Source: an uncultured Oscillospiraceae bacterium (GTDB lineage: Bacteria; Bacillota; Clostridia; Oscillospirales; Oscillospiraceae). From it: a stretch of 56,446 bases of DNA. Positions within the stretch are counted from its first letter, which is position 1; each line of letters starts with the position of its first letter. Location: assembly GCA_947624585.1 (NCBI GenBank), contig CANQKZ010000003.1:1-56446 (forward strand), given 5' to 3'. The notes under the pieces are model-generated. The model worked only from the letters and a program-made list of their open reading frames with translations. It was not told the origin of the DNA and searched no databases. A program made the translations under genes and the position numbers. Below are positions 27,354 through 34,538 of this stretch, in pieces.

Positions 27354-28193
27354 TCAGGTCCCTCCCGCCGTCGTTTTCAGCTCGCGGCCCTCCCGGAGCA
27401 GCTCCCGGAGCGTCTCCCGGTCCCGGCCCGCGATGGCGTCCCGGTACTCGGTGAGATGCCCGATCAGCGTGTCAAGCTCCCCGGTGAGGAAGTCCGCGTC
27501 CGCCAGAAAGAGCTGGGTCCACATATTCTCGTCCAGATACGCCACCCTGGTCATGTCCCGGAAGGACCCGGCGGAGAAGCCCATGTGGGTCTGGGCCGTG
27601 GGGGACTTGACAAAGGCGGAGCTGGTGATGTGGCACAGCTGCGAGGTGTAGGATATGATCCGGTCGTGCTCCGCCGGGGTGGAGTAGGTGATGGAGCCGA
27701 ATCCCAGGGACAGGAAAAAGGATTTCAGCCGCTCCAGGAGCGGTGCGTCCGCCCGCTCGTCCGGCGTCAGGATCATGGACGCCCCGGCGAACAGGTAGGC
27801 GGCGGAGTTTTTGAATCCCCCGTGCTCCTTGCCCGCCATGGGGTGCCCGCCCACGTAGGCAAAGCCGTACTTCTCCGAAAGGGGCCGCAGCGCCTCCACG
27901 ATGAGCCGCTTGACGCCGCACAGGTCCACTAAGACCGCCGTTTTCGGGATGCGCGGGGCGTTCTCCTCCGCCCAGCCGATCAGCGCCTCGGGAGGCAGGG
28001 CGGCCAGGACAAGGTCGCACTCTCCGATGCTCCGCCCGTCCAGCACGTTGTCGATGGCCCCGGAGGCGAAGGCCAGCGCCATGGTGTCGGAGTTGAGGTC
28101 CGCCCCCAGGACCTGATGGTCTGTGTGAAATTTGATGGCCTTGGCCATGGACCCCCCGATGAGGCCCAGGCCCACGATGCCGATGGTTGACAT
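27354..28193 (-). CDS. tyrA: Prephenate dehydrogenase
   Basis: Oxidises prephenate to 4-hydroxyphenylpyruvate for tyrosine. It has 279 residues. An N-terminal Rossmann motif (GIVGLGLIGGSMAKAI), then the substrate region (GGHPMAGKEHGGF), the conserved HDRIISYTSQLCH and the helical C-terminal domain. There is no ACT regulatory domain, so feedback would act by another route or at transcription. The start MSTIGIVG has AGAAAGGG about 12 bases upstream, a loose spacing. It follows aroF by 28 bases. Confidence 0.95.
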   Translation of the reverse strand: MSTIGIVGLGLIGGSMAKAIKFHTDHQVLGADLNSDTMALAFASGAIDNVLDGRSIGECDLVLAALPPEALIGWAEENAPRIPKTAVLVDLCGVKRLIVEALRPLSEKYGFAYVGGHPMAGKEHGGFKNSAAYLFAGASMILTPDERADAPLLERLKSFFLSLGFGSITYSTPAEHDRIISYTSQLCHITSSAFVKSPTAQTHMGFSAGSFRDMTRVAYLDENMWTQLFLADADFLTGELDTLIGHLTEYRDAIAGRDRETLRELLREGRELKTTAGGT

Positions 28194-28221
28194 GATGAAA
28201 CCAGCCCTTTCTGTAAAAGGA

Positions 28222-29232
28222 TCACTTCTGCTCGGAGACAACCTGGTGGATCGCTCTCAGCTTGTTCGCCAGATGGTCGAACACCGAGGGCTTCAAAGAC
28301 TGGGGTCCGTCGCACATGGCGTGGGCCGGGTCGTTGTGGACCTCGATGATGAGTCCGTCGGCCCCCGCCGCCACGGCGGCGCAGGACAGCGGGTCCACCA
28401 GCTCCCACTTCCCGGCGGAGTGGCTGGGGTCGATGATGACGGGCAGGTGGGAGAGCTTTTTCAGCACCGGGATGGCGCTGATGTCCAACGTGTTCCGGGT
28501 GTACGTCTCAAAGGTGCGGATGCCCCGCTCGCAGAGGATGACCTTCTGGTTGCCCCCGGCCATGATGTACTCGGCGCTCATCAGAAGCTCCTCATAGGTG
28601 TTGGCAAGGCCGCGCTTTAAGAGAATGGGCTTGTCGATGGTGCCCAAAATCTTCAAAAGCTCGAAGTTCTGCATATTTCTCGCGCCCACCTGGATGATGT
28701 CCACGTCCTCGAAGAGGGGCAGATGCTGGGCGTCCATGAGCTCGGTGACGATGGGCAGGCCGGTGACCTCCCGGGCAAGCTTGAGAAGACGGATGCCCTC
28801 GCCGTGGAGGCCCTGGAAGGAGTAGGGAGAGGTGCGGGGCTTGAAGGCGCCGCCGCGCAGGATAGTGGCGCCGCTGGCCTTCACCGCCTGAGCCACCTCG
28901 ATGATCTGGGCCTCGTTCTCCACAGAGCAGGGCCCCGCGATGAGGGTCAGGTTCCCGCCGCCGATCTTCGTGTTCCCCACCTCGATGACCGTGTCGTCCG
29001 GGTGGAACTTGCGGTTGGCGTTCTTGTAGGGCTCCTGGATGCGCTTCACGTCCTCCACGATGTCCAGGGCCAGCAGCAGGTCCATGTCCAGCTTGGAGGT
29101 GTCGCCCACCAGGCCCAGCACCGTCTGATGCTCGCCGATGGAGGTGTGGATGTCGATGCCCTTGCTTCTCAGCCAGTTCATCAAAGAGTCCACCTGGACC
29201 TGATTTGGATTTTCTTTCAGAATGACGATCAT
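28222..29232 (-). CDS. aroF: 3-Deoxy-D-arabino-heptulosonate 7-phosphate synthase (AroF, type I-beta)
   Basis: Entry step of the pathway: PEP plus erythrose 4-phosphate to DAHP. It has 336 residues, with an N-terminal ferredoxin-like regulatory domain of about 70 residues (MIVILKENPNQVQVDSLMNW) fused to the KDPS/DAHPS barrel. Barrel motifs include AGPCSVENEAQ, RGGAFKPRTSPYSFQG, VGARNMQNFELL and VIIDPSHSAGKWELV. The regulatory domain is the type that senses Tyr or Phe in Thermotoga and related enzymes. First structural gene of the operon, directly behind the attenuator, with AAGGAG upstream. Confidence 0.97.
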   Translation of the reverse strand: MIVILKENPNQVQVDSLMNWLRSKGIDIHTSIGEHQTVLGLVGDTSKLDMDLLLALDIVEDVKRIQEPYKNANRKFHPDDTVIEVGNTKIGGGNLTLIAGPCSVENEAQIIEVAQAVKASGATILRGGAFKPRTSPYSFQGLHGEGIRLLKLAREVTGLPIVTELMDAQHLPLFEDVDIIQVGARNMQNFELLKILGTIDKPILLKRGLANTYEELLMSAEYIMAGGNQKVILCERGIRTFETYTRNTLDISAIPVLKKLSHLPVIIDPSHSAGKWELVDPLSCAAVAAGADGLIIEVHNDPAHAMCDGPQSLKPSVFDHLANKLRAIHQVVSEQK

Positions 29233-29255
29233 GATGAATTACTCCTTTTTGGCCC

Positions 29256-29290
29256 AAAAAATTCCCGCAGCCGGTCTGGCCGCGGGAATC
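29256..29290 (-). terminator. Attenuator terminator of the aro operon, with competing antiterminator
   Basis: In the minus-strand transcript ATTCCCGCGGCC pairs with GGCTGCGGGAAT, followed by TTTTTT, 23 bases before the aroF start. The left arm and loop (CGGCCAGACCG, 29272-29282) can instead pair over 11 bp with CGGTTTGGCTG (29324-29334), just after the leader-peptide stop codon. That creates mutually exclusive terminator and antiterminator forms. Confidence 0.8.
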
Positions 29291-29335
29291 AAGGCGTTCA
29301 AATATTTGCCCTTCGCACCTTTTCAGCCAAACCGA

Positions 29336-29410
29336 TCAAGCCTTACCGAAATAAAAGGTAAAGCTGAAGGTATAGGCGAAAAAGCTGTTTGTCGGCGCGG
29401 ACTTTTCCAT
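29336..29410 (-). CDS. Phe/Tyr-rich leader peptide of the aro operon
   Basis: A 24-codon reading frame lies between the operon promoter and the attenuator. It has a ribosome site (GTGAGGTG, four bases before ATG). The middle reads FFAYTFSFTFYF: eight of twelve consecutive residues are Phe or Tyr (six Phe, two Tyr). It ends in TGA directly before the antiterminator strand. This is the layout of pheA/pheST-type attenuation leaders: a ribosome stalled at the aromatic codons for lack of charged tRNA would leave the antiterminator free to form, and smooth translation would favour the terminator. The frame is too short for routine gene finding. Function is inferred from composition and position. 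Confidence 0.8.
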   Translation of the reverse strand: MEKSAPTNSFFAYTFSFTFYFGKA

Positions 29411-29439
29411 GCTGCACCTCACGGGCTGTTATTGGTGAC

Positions 29440-29468
29440 ATCATATCACTTCACCGCCCAAAAGACAA
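29440..29468 (-). promoter_or_regulatory. aro operon promoter
   Basis: On the minus strand TTGTCT, a 17-base spacer and TATGAT, about 30 bases upstream of the leader-peptide start. Confidence 0.7.
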
Positions 29469-29539
29469 GTTGGCAAATTGCACAAAATGTGTGTTTTTCA
29501 AAGAAAACCGCGCTTTGCCCCCGGCGCGCAATTTCACTA

Positions 29540-29568
29540 TTGTCAAATCCGCGCCGGTGGTGTATGAT
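29540..29568 (+). promoter_or_regulatory. degV promoter
   Basis: TTGTCA, a 17-base spacer and TATGAT, divergent from the aro promoter. An inverted GGCGCG..CGCGCC pair surrounds the -35 region. Confidence 0.7.
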
Positions 29569-29624
29569 ATGATTTAATGTGTCGATTCAGCGCGGCGGCG
29601 CCGCGCGGAGAGGAAGAGTGTCCG

Positions 29625-30512
29625 ATGTTTCAAATACTGTCTGACGGAAGCTGCGACCTGACGGCGGAGCAGCTGAGGGAGGCCGGGCTGGAGATCATCC
29701 CCTACTACGTGTCCCTGGACGGGGAGACGTACCTGAAGGAGGCGGAGGAGCTGGATGTCCGGGAGTTCTACGCCTACTGCGCCGCCCACCCGGAGGTGTT
29801 CCCCAGGACCGCCATGCCCACGGTGCAGGACTACATGACCGCCTTTGAAAGGCACCTGAAAAAGGGGGAGGACGTGCTGTGCTACTGCCTCACCGAGAAG
29901 TTCTCCGGCTCCTTCTCCTGCGCCCGGACGGCGGCGGAGATGCTTCGGGAGACTTACCCGGACCGGAGTATCCTGGCGGTGGACTCCACCCTGGCCACCG
30001 GCCTCCAGGGCCTTCTCCTGCTGGAGCTGTCCCGGTACGCCCGGGAGGGCCACACCCTGGAGGAGACCTACAGGCGCGGGGAGGAGATCAAGCGGTCCGC
30101 CGCCATCTACTTCACCATCGAGAACCTGTCCTACCTGTCCCACGGGGGCCGGATCGGGAAGCTCATGGATATGGCCATGCGGTGCGTGGGGATGACCCCC
30201 ATCATCCGCTTTGGCAGCGGCGAGCTCTATCCCGTGGGCGTCAGCATCGGCCGGAAGAACGCCTTCATCAAGGTGACCCAGGCCGTGGGCAAGCTCATCC
30301 GGCAGGGCGTACTGGACCTGGAGCACTACGCCTTCGCCCTGGGCTGGGGGTACAGCCGGGAGGAGGCGGAGCCCTTCTTCAAGCGGATCCGGGACCTCTT
30401 TACGGAGCGCTTCGGGCGGGCGCCCGATTTCGTCCCCATCCAGATCGGCGCCGCCATCGGCGTCCACACGGGACCCCACCCCATCGGCATGGGTTTCATT
30501 GAAAAAGCGTAA
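29625..30512 (+). CDS. DegV family fatty-acid-binding protein
   Basis: A 295-residue cytoplasmic protein of the DegV/FakB family. FakB members present exogenous fatty acids to the kinase FakA, and fakA is not in this window. The N-terminal signature ILSDGSCDLTAEQLRE, the fatty-acid head-group motif TEKFSGSFSCA and AVDSTLATGLQGLLLLE are present. The start at MFQILSDG follows GAGAGGAAG. A short piece of family B repeat begins on the base after its stop codon. Monocistronic or loosely linked to the chromate transporter genes 46 bases on. Confidence 0.92.
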   Translation: MFQILSDGSCDLTAEQLREAGLEIIPYYVSLDGETYLKEAEELDVREFYAYCAAHPEVFPRTAMPTVQDYMTAFERHLKKGEDVLCYCLTEKFSGSFSCARTAAEMLRETYPDRSILAVDSTLATGLQGLLLLELSRYAREGHTLEETYRRGEEIKRSAAIYFTIENLSYLSHGGRIGKLMDMAMRCVGMTPIIRFGSGELYPVGVSIGRKNAFIKVTQAVGKLIRQGVLDLEHYAFALGWGYSREEAEPFFKRIRDLFTERFGRAPDFVPIQIGAAIGVHTGPHPIGMGFIEKA

Positions 30513-30540
30513 TACTAATATTCAATCAAAACGAGACATT
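30513..30540 (+). mobile_element. Truncated left end of a family B element
   Basis: Starting right after the degV stop, 28 bases (TACTAATATTCAATCAAAAC, then GAGACATT) match the left ends of B2 and B3. Similarity ends there, so only a remnant is left. Confidence 0.65.
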
Positions 30541-30558
30541 GGGGGAAGAAATAGGGAT

Positions 30559-31131
30559 ATGAGGGAGAAGCTTCGGAGCGCCCTGTCGCTCTATCTCTAC
30601 TTTTTCAAGATCGGATGGTTCACCTTCGGGGGCGGGTGGAGCATCGTGGCACAGATGCAGACGGACTTCGTGGAGCGGGAGAAGAGGATCGACGGCCAGG
30701 AACTGCTGGATATCGTCAGCGTGGGCCGCAGTCTGCCGGGGACCATGATCGGCAACGTGGCCTACCTCTTCGGCTACCATATGTGCGGCGTTGCGGGCGG
30801 GGTCCTGGCGGTGCTGGGCATCATCACGCCGCCGCTGGTGATCCTGAGCATCGTCACCGTGTTCTACCGGGCCTTCCGGGACAGCGCCCTGGTGGCCCGG
30901 GCACTGGTGGGCGTCCGGGCCGTGGTGGCCCCGGTGATCCTGTCCGCCGTCTGGAAGCTGATGAAGGCGGGCACGGCGCTGCCGAAGATCGCCTTCGCGG
31001 GCCTCATGGTCCTGGGGTGCGCGATGTCCTACATATTCAAGGTGAGCAGCGTTCTGGTGGTGCTCTGCGGCGTGGCCGCCGGGGGCGTCTACTGGCTCCT
31101 TCAGCGGAGAAAGGGGGAGAGCGGCAAATGA
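30559..31131 (+). CDS. Chromate transporter family protein, half 1
   Basis: A 190-residue membrane protein of the CHR family short form. It starts with SLYLYFFKIGWFTFGGGWSI and contains GRSLPGTMIGNVAYLFGYH, the family's first-half signature, followed by several membrane spans. In long CHR proteins two homologous halves are fused. Here the second half is the next gene, overlapping by ATGA. Such pairs expel or exchange chromate, but many Firmicutes members have untested substrates. The start follows GGGGGAAG at a loose spacing. Confidence 0.9.
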   Translation: MREKLRSALSLYLYFFKIGWFTFGGGWSIVAQMQTDFVEREKRIDGQELLDIVSVGRSLPGTMIGNVAYLFGYHMCGVAGGVLAVLGIITPPLVILSIVTVFYRAFRDSALVARALVGVRAVVAPVILSAVWKLMKAGTALPKIAFAGLMVLGCAMSYIFKVSSVLVVLCGVAAGGVYWLLQRRKGESGK

Positions 31132-31667
31132 CCACCGTCCTTCAGCTCTTCTGGAGCTTCCTCCAGATCGGCTTCACCAGCTTCGGGGGGCTGTCCATGA
31201 TCCCCCTCATCAACAGCGAGATGGTGGGCCACGGGTGGATGACCTCCACCGAGGTGTCCGACATCGTGGCCATCGCGGAGATGACGCCGGGACCCCTGGG
31301 GCTCAACTGCGCCACCTTCGCCGGGATCCGCGTAGCGGGCATTCTGGGTGCCCTGGCGGCAAACCTGGGGATGCTGACGCCCACCTTCACCGTCTGCGCG
31401 GCCGCCGCCGTGTTCTTCGAGCGGTTCAAGAAGAGCCGGGTCATGGGCGACATCATGACCGCCGTCCGCCCCGTCTGCATCGGCCTCATCTGGGCCGTCA
31501 TCATCGACCTGTGCCTGACCAACTACACCGCCGGAGGGTCCGTCCAGTGGGCCGGGGTCCTCATCGGCCTCGGCGGGGCGTACCTGCTTTTACGCCGCCA
31601 GTGGAGCGTCCCCAGGGTCATCTGCCTCGCCGCCGCGCTGGGCATGATCTTCTGCAAGGCGGGGTGA
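31128..31667 (+). CDS. Chromate transporter family protein, half 2
   Basis: A 179-residue membrane protein homologous to its neighbour (FWSFLQIGFTSFGGLSMIPL, EMTPGPLGLNCATFAGIRVAG). The TPGP signature is typical of the second CHR half. ATGA overlap with half 1 and the ribosome site AAGGGGGAG indicate production as a heterodimer. Full length for the short form. Confidence 0.9.
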   Translation: MTTVLQLFWSFLQIGFTSFGGLSMIPLINSEMVGHGWMTSTEVSDIVAIAEMTPGPLGLNCATFAGIRVAGILGALAANLGMLTPTFTVCAAAAVFFERFKKSRVMGDIMTAVRPVCIGLIWAVIIDLCLTNYTAGGSVQWAGVLIGLGGAYLLLRRQWSVPRVICLAAALGMIFCKAG

Positions 31668-31695
31668 CCCCGGAGACGCGGAGAGCGGTCCATTA

Positions 31696-32019
31696 TACTA
31701 ATATCCAATCAAAACAAGACATTCACGACGGTCTTTTTAGCATCATACATCGTCAGCCGTCTTGGAAATACATACAGTATTCCCTGCGACGTCTTCCTTG
31801 TCTGACGCTAAAAATCCTCGCCGCTCGGTGTCTTCTTTCAATTGGATATCAGGGAACCTCTGAATAAATCGAAGTGCCGAGATTGGCGAGCAGATTTTTC
31901 GCCAGATGAAATCAAAAAATTGCGGGAATACTGTATGTATTTCAAAATTTTTTGATGAAATATGGCGGACAATATGCCGTCAAGATCGGTGCGGCGATTT
32001 GTTCAGAGGTTCCTTAGTA
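31696..32019 (+). mobile_element. MITE-like element, family B copy 2, interrupted by C1
   Basis: The left terminus is TACTAATATCCAATC. The right terminus ATTGGATAT is split from TTAGTA by the C1 insertion. Net length without C1 and the duplicated bases is about 159. It contains the core GAAATACATACAGTATTCCC (31765-31784) flanked by TTTTTAGCATCA and TGACGCTAAAAA arms. TTA borders both ends. No gene is visible in 31668-32088. Confidence 0.8.
31853..32013 (+). mobile_element. MITE-like element, family C copy 1, nested in B2
   Basis: 161 bp with termini GGAACCTCTGAATAAATCG and CGATTTGTTCAGAGGTTCC (18 of 19 paired). Inner arms ATCAAAAAATT/AATTTTTTGAT flank GGGAATACTGTATGTATTTC (31924-31943), the reverse complement of the family B core. 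The bordering tetranucleotides are TCAG and TTAG, a nearly perfect duplication. Confidence 0.8.
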
Positions 32020-32033
32020 TTACAATGATAAAG

Positions 32034-32066
32034 ATCCCGCGCCGGATCGGAAGCCCGGCGCGGGAT
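32034..32066. terminator. Hairpin downstream of the MATE gene
   Basis: ATCCCGCGCCGG pairs with CCGGCGCGGGAT (12 bp). The T-run on the minus strand is weak (CTTTATC). Confidence 0.55.
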
Positions 32067-32088
32067 ATCATTATAATATAAGGCCCTG

Positions 32089-33543
32089 TCAGGCGGCGGA
32101 GACGGCCTTTTTGCCGTCAGCCCCGTCCGCGTTCTCCGCGTCCCGCGCCTTTTTCTCCCCACGGGACAGCTCCCGGCAGGTGGAGCGGATGAGAAATACG
32201 GCGACGAGGAAAGTCAGCGCGTCGGAGACGGGCATGGACAGGAGCACTCCGTCCAGTCCCCAGAAGAGGGGCAGGAGCAGGGCGAAGCCCACGCCGAAGA
32301 CGATCTCCCGGACCATGGAAAGCGCGGTGGAGGCCGCCGCCTTGCCCATGGCCTGCAAAAAGATGAAGCACGATTTGTTGATACAGGCGAACACCACCAT
32401 GCACAGGTACACCCGGAAGGCTTTCAGGGCGAACCGGGTGTAATAGGCGCTCTCGTTGGCCGCGCCGAAGAGGCGTATCAGCGCCCCGGGGCAAAGCTCC
32501 GCCGCCAGCAGGGCCAGGACGCCCACAGCGGTTTCCGCCGCCAGGAGCCGCAGGAACAGCTCCCGGACCCGCCCCCGGAGCCCCGCGCCCATGTTGAACC
32601 CGGCGATGGGGATGCACCCGGCGGCCATACCCACCACCACGGAGATGACGATCTGGAAGAACTTCATGACGATGCCCACCACCGCCATGGGGATCTGGGC
32701 GTACCGGTCCTGCCCGAACACGGGATCCAGGGCCCCGTACCGGCGGATCATGTTGTTGATGGCGGCCATAGCGGCCACCAGGGAGATCTGGGAGAGGAAG
32801 CTGGTGATCCCCAGCGTCAACGTCCTCCCGATCACCCGCCGGTCGGGCCTGTAGTCCCCCCGTCCCGGCCTCACCGAGCGCATCCGGAGAAGGTACCAAA
32901 CCGACAGCGCCGCCGTCACTGCCTGCCCCAGCACCGTGGCCAGCGCCGCGCCCGTCATGCCCCACCGGAGGGCGAAGATGAACACGGGGTCCAGGACGAT
33001 GTTCACCGCCGCGCCCGCCAGCGTCGCCGCCATGGCGAATTTCGGCGACCCGTCGGCCCGGATCACCGGGTTCATCCCCTGCCCGAACACGTAGAAGGGG
33101 ATCCCCAGGCTTATCCAGAAGAAGTACTCTCGGGAGTACCGGAAGGTCTCCTCATTGACCGTGCCGCCGAAGGCCGTGATGAGGGGATCTGACAGACAGA
33201 GGTAGACAGCCGAAATGAGCACGCCGCCGAGGACCAGCATCCCCACCGCGTTCCCCACGCTCCGTCTGGCGTCCTCCGGCCTCCCCCTGCCCAGGGAGAG
33301 GCTGACGAAGGCGCAGCACCCGTCCCCCGCCATCACCGCGAAGGCCAGGGCGATCACCGTCAGCGGGAACACCGCCGTGTTGGCCGCGTTGCCGCAGGAC
33401 CCCAGGTAGGCCGCGTTGGCGATGAAGATCTGATCCACAATGTTGTAGAGAGCGCCCACCAGCAGGGAGATCACACAGGGCGCCGCGTACCGCCCCATGA
33501 GCTTCCCCAGGGGCAGCTCCCCCAAAGCTCTGTTCGTTTCCAT
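32089..33543 (-). CDS. MATE family efflux transporter
   Basis: A 484-residue transporter of the MATE/DinF superfamily with about twelve membrane spans, exporting drugs or metabolites in exchange for Na+ or H+. Typical blocks: PLGKLMGRYAAPCVISLLVGALYNIVDQIFIA at the N-terminus, GQGMNPVIRADGSPKFAM after span 4 and GFNMGAGLRGRVRELF at the start of the second half. The substrate is unknown. The start METNRALGEL has AAAGGAAA about 12 bases upstream. A TTG two codons earlier would have better spacing. It has its own promoter and a 5' hairpin. Confidence 0.93.
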   Translation of the reverse strand: METNRALGELPLGKLMGRYAAPCVISLLVGALYNIVDQIFIANAAYLGSCGNAANTAVFPLTVIALAFAVMAGDGCCAFVSLSLGRGRPEDARRSVGNAVGMLVLGGVLISAVYLCLSDPLITAFGGTVNEETFRYSREYFFWISLGIPFYVFGQGMNPVIRADGSPKFAMAATLAGAAVNIVLDPVFIFALRWGMTGAALATVLGQAVTAALSVWYLLRMRSVRPGRGDYRPDRRVIGRTLTLGITSFLSQISLVAAMAAINNMIRRYGALDPVFGQDRYAQIPMAVVGIVMKFFQIVISVVVGMAAGCIPIAGFNMGAGLRGRVRELFLRLLAAETAVGVLALLAAELCPGALIRLFGAANESAYYTRFALKAFRVYLCMVVFACINKSCFIFLQAMGKAAASTALSMVREIVFGVGFALLLPLFWGLDGVLLSMPVSDALTFLVAVFLIRSTCRELSRGEKKARDAENADGADGKKAVSAA

Positions 33544-33574
33544 GATCAATATATTTCCTTTCAGACATAAAAAT

Positions 33575-33624
33575 AACGCGCCGGCATCCGATGAGCTGGT
33601 CTTACGCATCAGATGCCGCGCGTT
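33575..33624 (-). promoter_or_regulatory. Large hairpin in the MATE leader
   Basis: On the minus strand AACGCGCGGCATCTGATG pairs with CATCGGATGCCGGCGCGTT and is followed by ATTTTTATG. It begins a few bases after the predicted transcription start and ends about 30 bases before the start codon. It looks like a terminator or attenuator but matches no riboswitch I know. Confidence 0.55.
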
Positions 33625-33631
33625 CATTGTC

Positions 33632-33660
33632 ATTATACCCCTCCCCGCCCGCCGCGTCAA
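33632..33660 (-). promoter_or_regulatory. MATE gene promoter
   Basis: TTGACG, a 17-base spacer and a perfect TATAAT on the minus strand, about 90 bases before the start codon. Confidence 0.75.
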
Positions 33661-33737
33661 AGGGCGTTCCGCACAAAAATTCAGGCGCTCTGTATTGTGC
33701 TCTTTGACAAAAGCGGGGCGCGGGAGTTGATATTTCC

Positions 33738-33800
33738 CCCAATCTTGGCCCCCGGAAGGGCGGTTCTTTCGCCAAAAAGGCAAAAGTAAAAAAGATTGGG
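33738..33800. repeat. Inverted repeat between divergent promoters
   Basis: CCCAATCTT (33738-33746) and AAGATTGGG (33792-33800) are perfect inverted arms about 45 bases apart, between the MATE and trmL promoters. The role is unknown. Confidence 0.4.
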
Positions 33801-33819
33801 AGTTTTTCAACGATTTAAC

Positions 33820-33848
33820 TTGAAAAGTCCGGCGGGAAGTTATAAAAT
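33820..33848 (+). promoter_or_regulatory. trmL promoter
   Basis: TTGAAA, a 17-base spacer and TAAAAT, 18 bases before the start codon, so the leader would be very short. Confidence 0.6.
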
Positions 33849-33866
33849 ATAGGGCGAAGGCGGGGG

Positions 33867-34355
33867 ATGGGAATGGTCAATATCGTGCTGGTGGAGCCGG
33901 AGATCCCACAGAACTGCGGCAACATCGCCAGAACCTGCGCGGCCACCCGGTCCCGTCTCCATCTGGTGAAGCCCCTGGGCTTTGACATCTCCGACCGGGC
34001 CGTGAAGCGGGCGGGTCTTGACTACTGGCATATGGTGGACATCACCGTGTACGAAAGTCTCGGCGAGTTCCTTGAAAAGCACGGGAACGAGGACCTGTGG
34101 CTCGCCACCACCAAGGCCCCCCAAAGCTACGACAGGGCGGCGTTCCGCGACGGGTGCTGGCTGGTCTTCGGCAAGGAGACGGCGGGGCTTCCCGAGTTTA
34201 TGCGGGAACGGTATTTTGAAAAATGTATCCGCCTCCCCATGCGGGAGGACGCCAGGAGCCTGAATCTGGCAAATTCCGTGGCCGTTCTCTGCTACGAGGC
34301 CCTCCGGCAGCAGGGCTTCCCGGGCCTCTCCGGCGCCGGCGGCATGGCGCGGTAA
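33867..34355 (+). CDS. trmL: tRNA (cytidine/uridine-2'-O-)-methyltransferase TrmL
   Basis: A 162-residue SpoU-class (SPOUT) enzyme that 2'-O-methylates position 34 of tRNA-Leu isoacceptors. Family motifs: LVEPEIPQNCGNIARTCAATR (motif 1), LVFGKETAGLPE (motif 2) and IRLPMREDARSLNLANSVAV (motif 3, knot and SAM site). The minimal length without extra RNA-binding domain is typical of TrmL. ATG at 33867 or six bases later are both plausible. Confidence 0.94.
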   Translation: MGMVNIVLVEPEIPQNCGNIARTCAATRSRLHLVKPLGFDISDRAVKRAGLDYWHMVDITVYESLGEFLEKHGNEDLWLATTKAPQSYDRAAFRDGCWLVFGKETAGLPEFMRERYFEKCIRLPMREDARSLNLANSVAVLCYEALRQQGFPGLSGAGGMAR

Positions 34356-34383
34356 GCGTGTTCCCGCGTCATAATTCCGGGGC

Positions 34384-34410
34384 CCCCGCAAAATCGAAGA
34401 TTTTGTGGGG
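34384..34410 (+). terminator. Hairpin downstream of trmL
   Basis: CCCCGCAAAATC pairs with GATTTTGTGGGG (12 bp, one G-U) around a GAA loop. There is no T-run, so it is a weak terminator candidate. The rest of the 183-base gap to pgk shows no gene and no strong promoter. Confidence 0.4.
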
Positions 34411-34538
34411 AGAGGAGGAGCCAAGCCTGCGCCTGAGGACGACCAACGGGAGTCCGAGGTTAAGCGGCTTGAGCGACGACGACGCGCATTTTCCCCTCGT
34501 GGGTTTTTATAAAATAATTTAAGGATTGGAGTATTGAC

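Noticed and set aside
31696-32019. Riboswitch or tRNA-like RNA in the gap after the chromate transporter
   Set aside because: The symmetry is fully explained by the nested B2 and C1 elements. There is no tRNA acceptor or anticodon pattern.
34411-34538. Regulatory RNA in the pgk leader
   Set aside because: No stable conserved fold, leader ORF or repeat copy elsewhere in the window could be identified. It was left as an empty gap with a weak AT-rich promoter-like patch.
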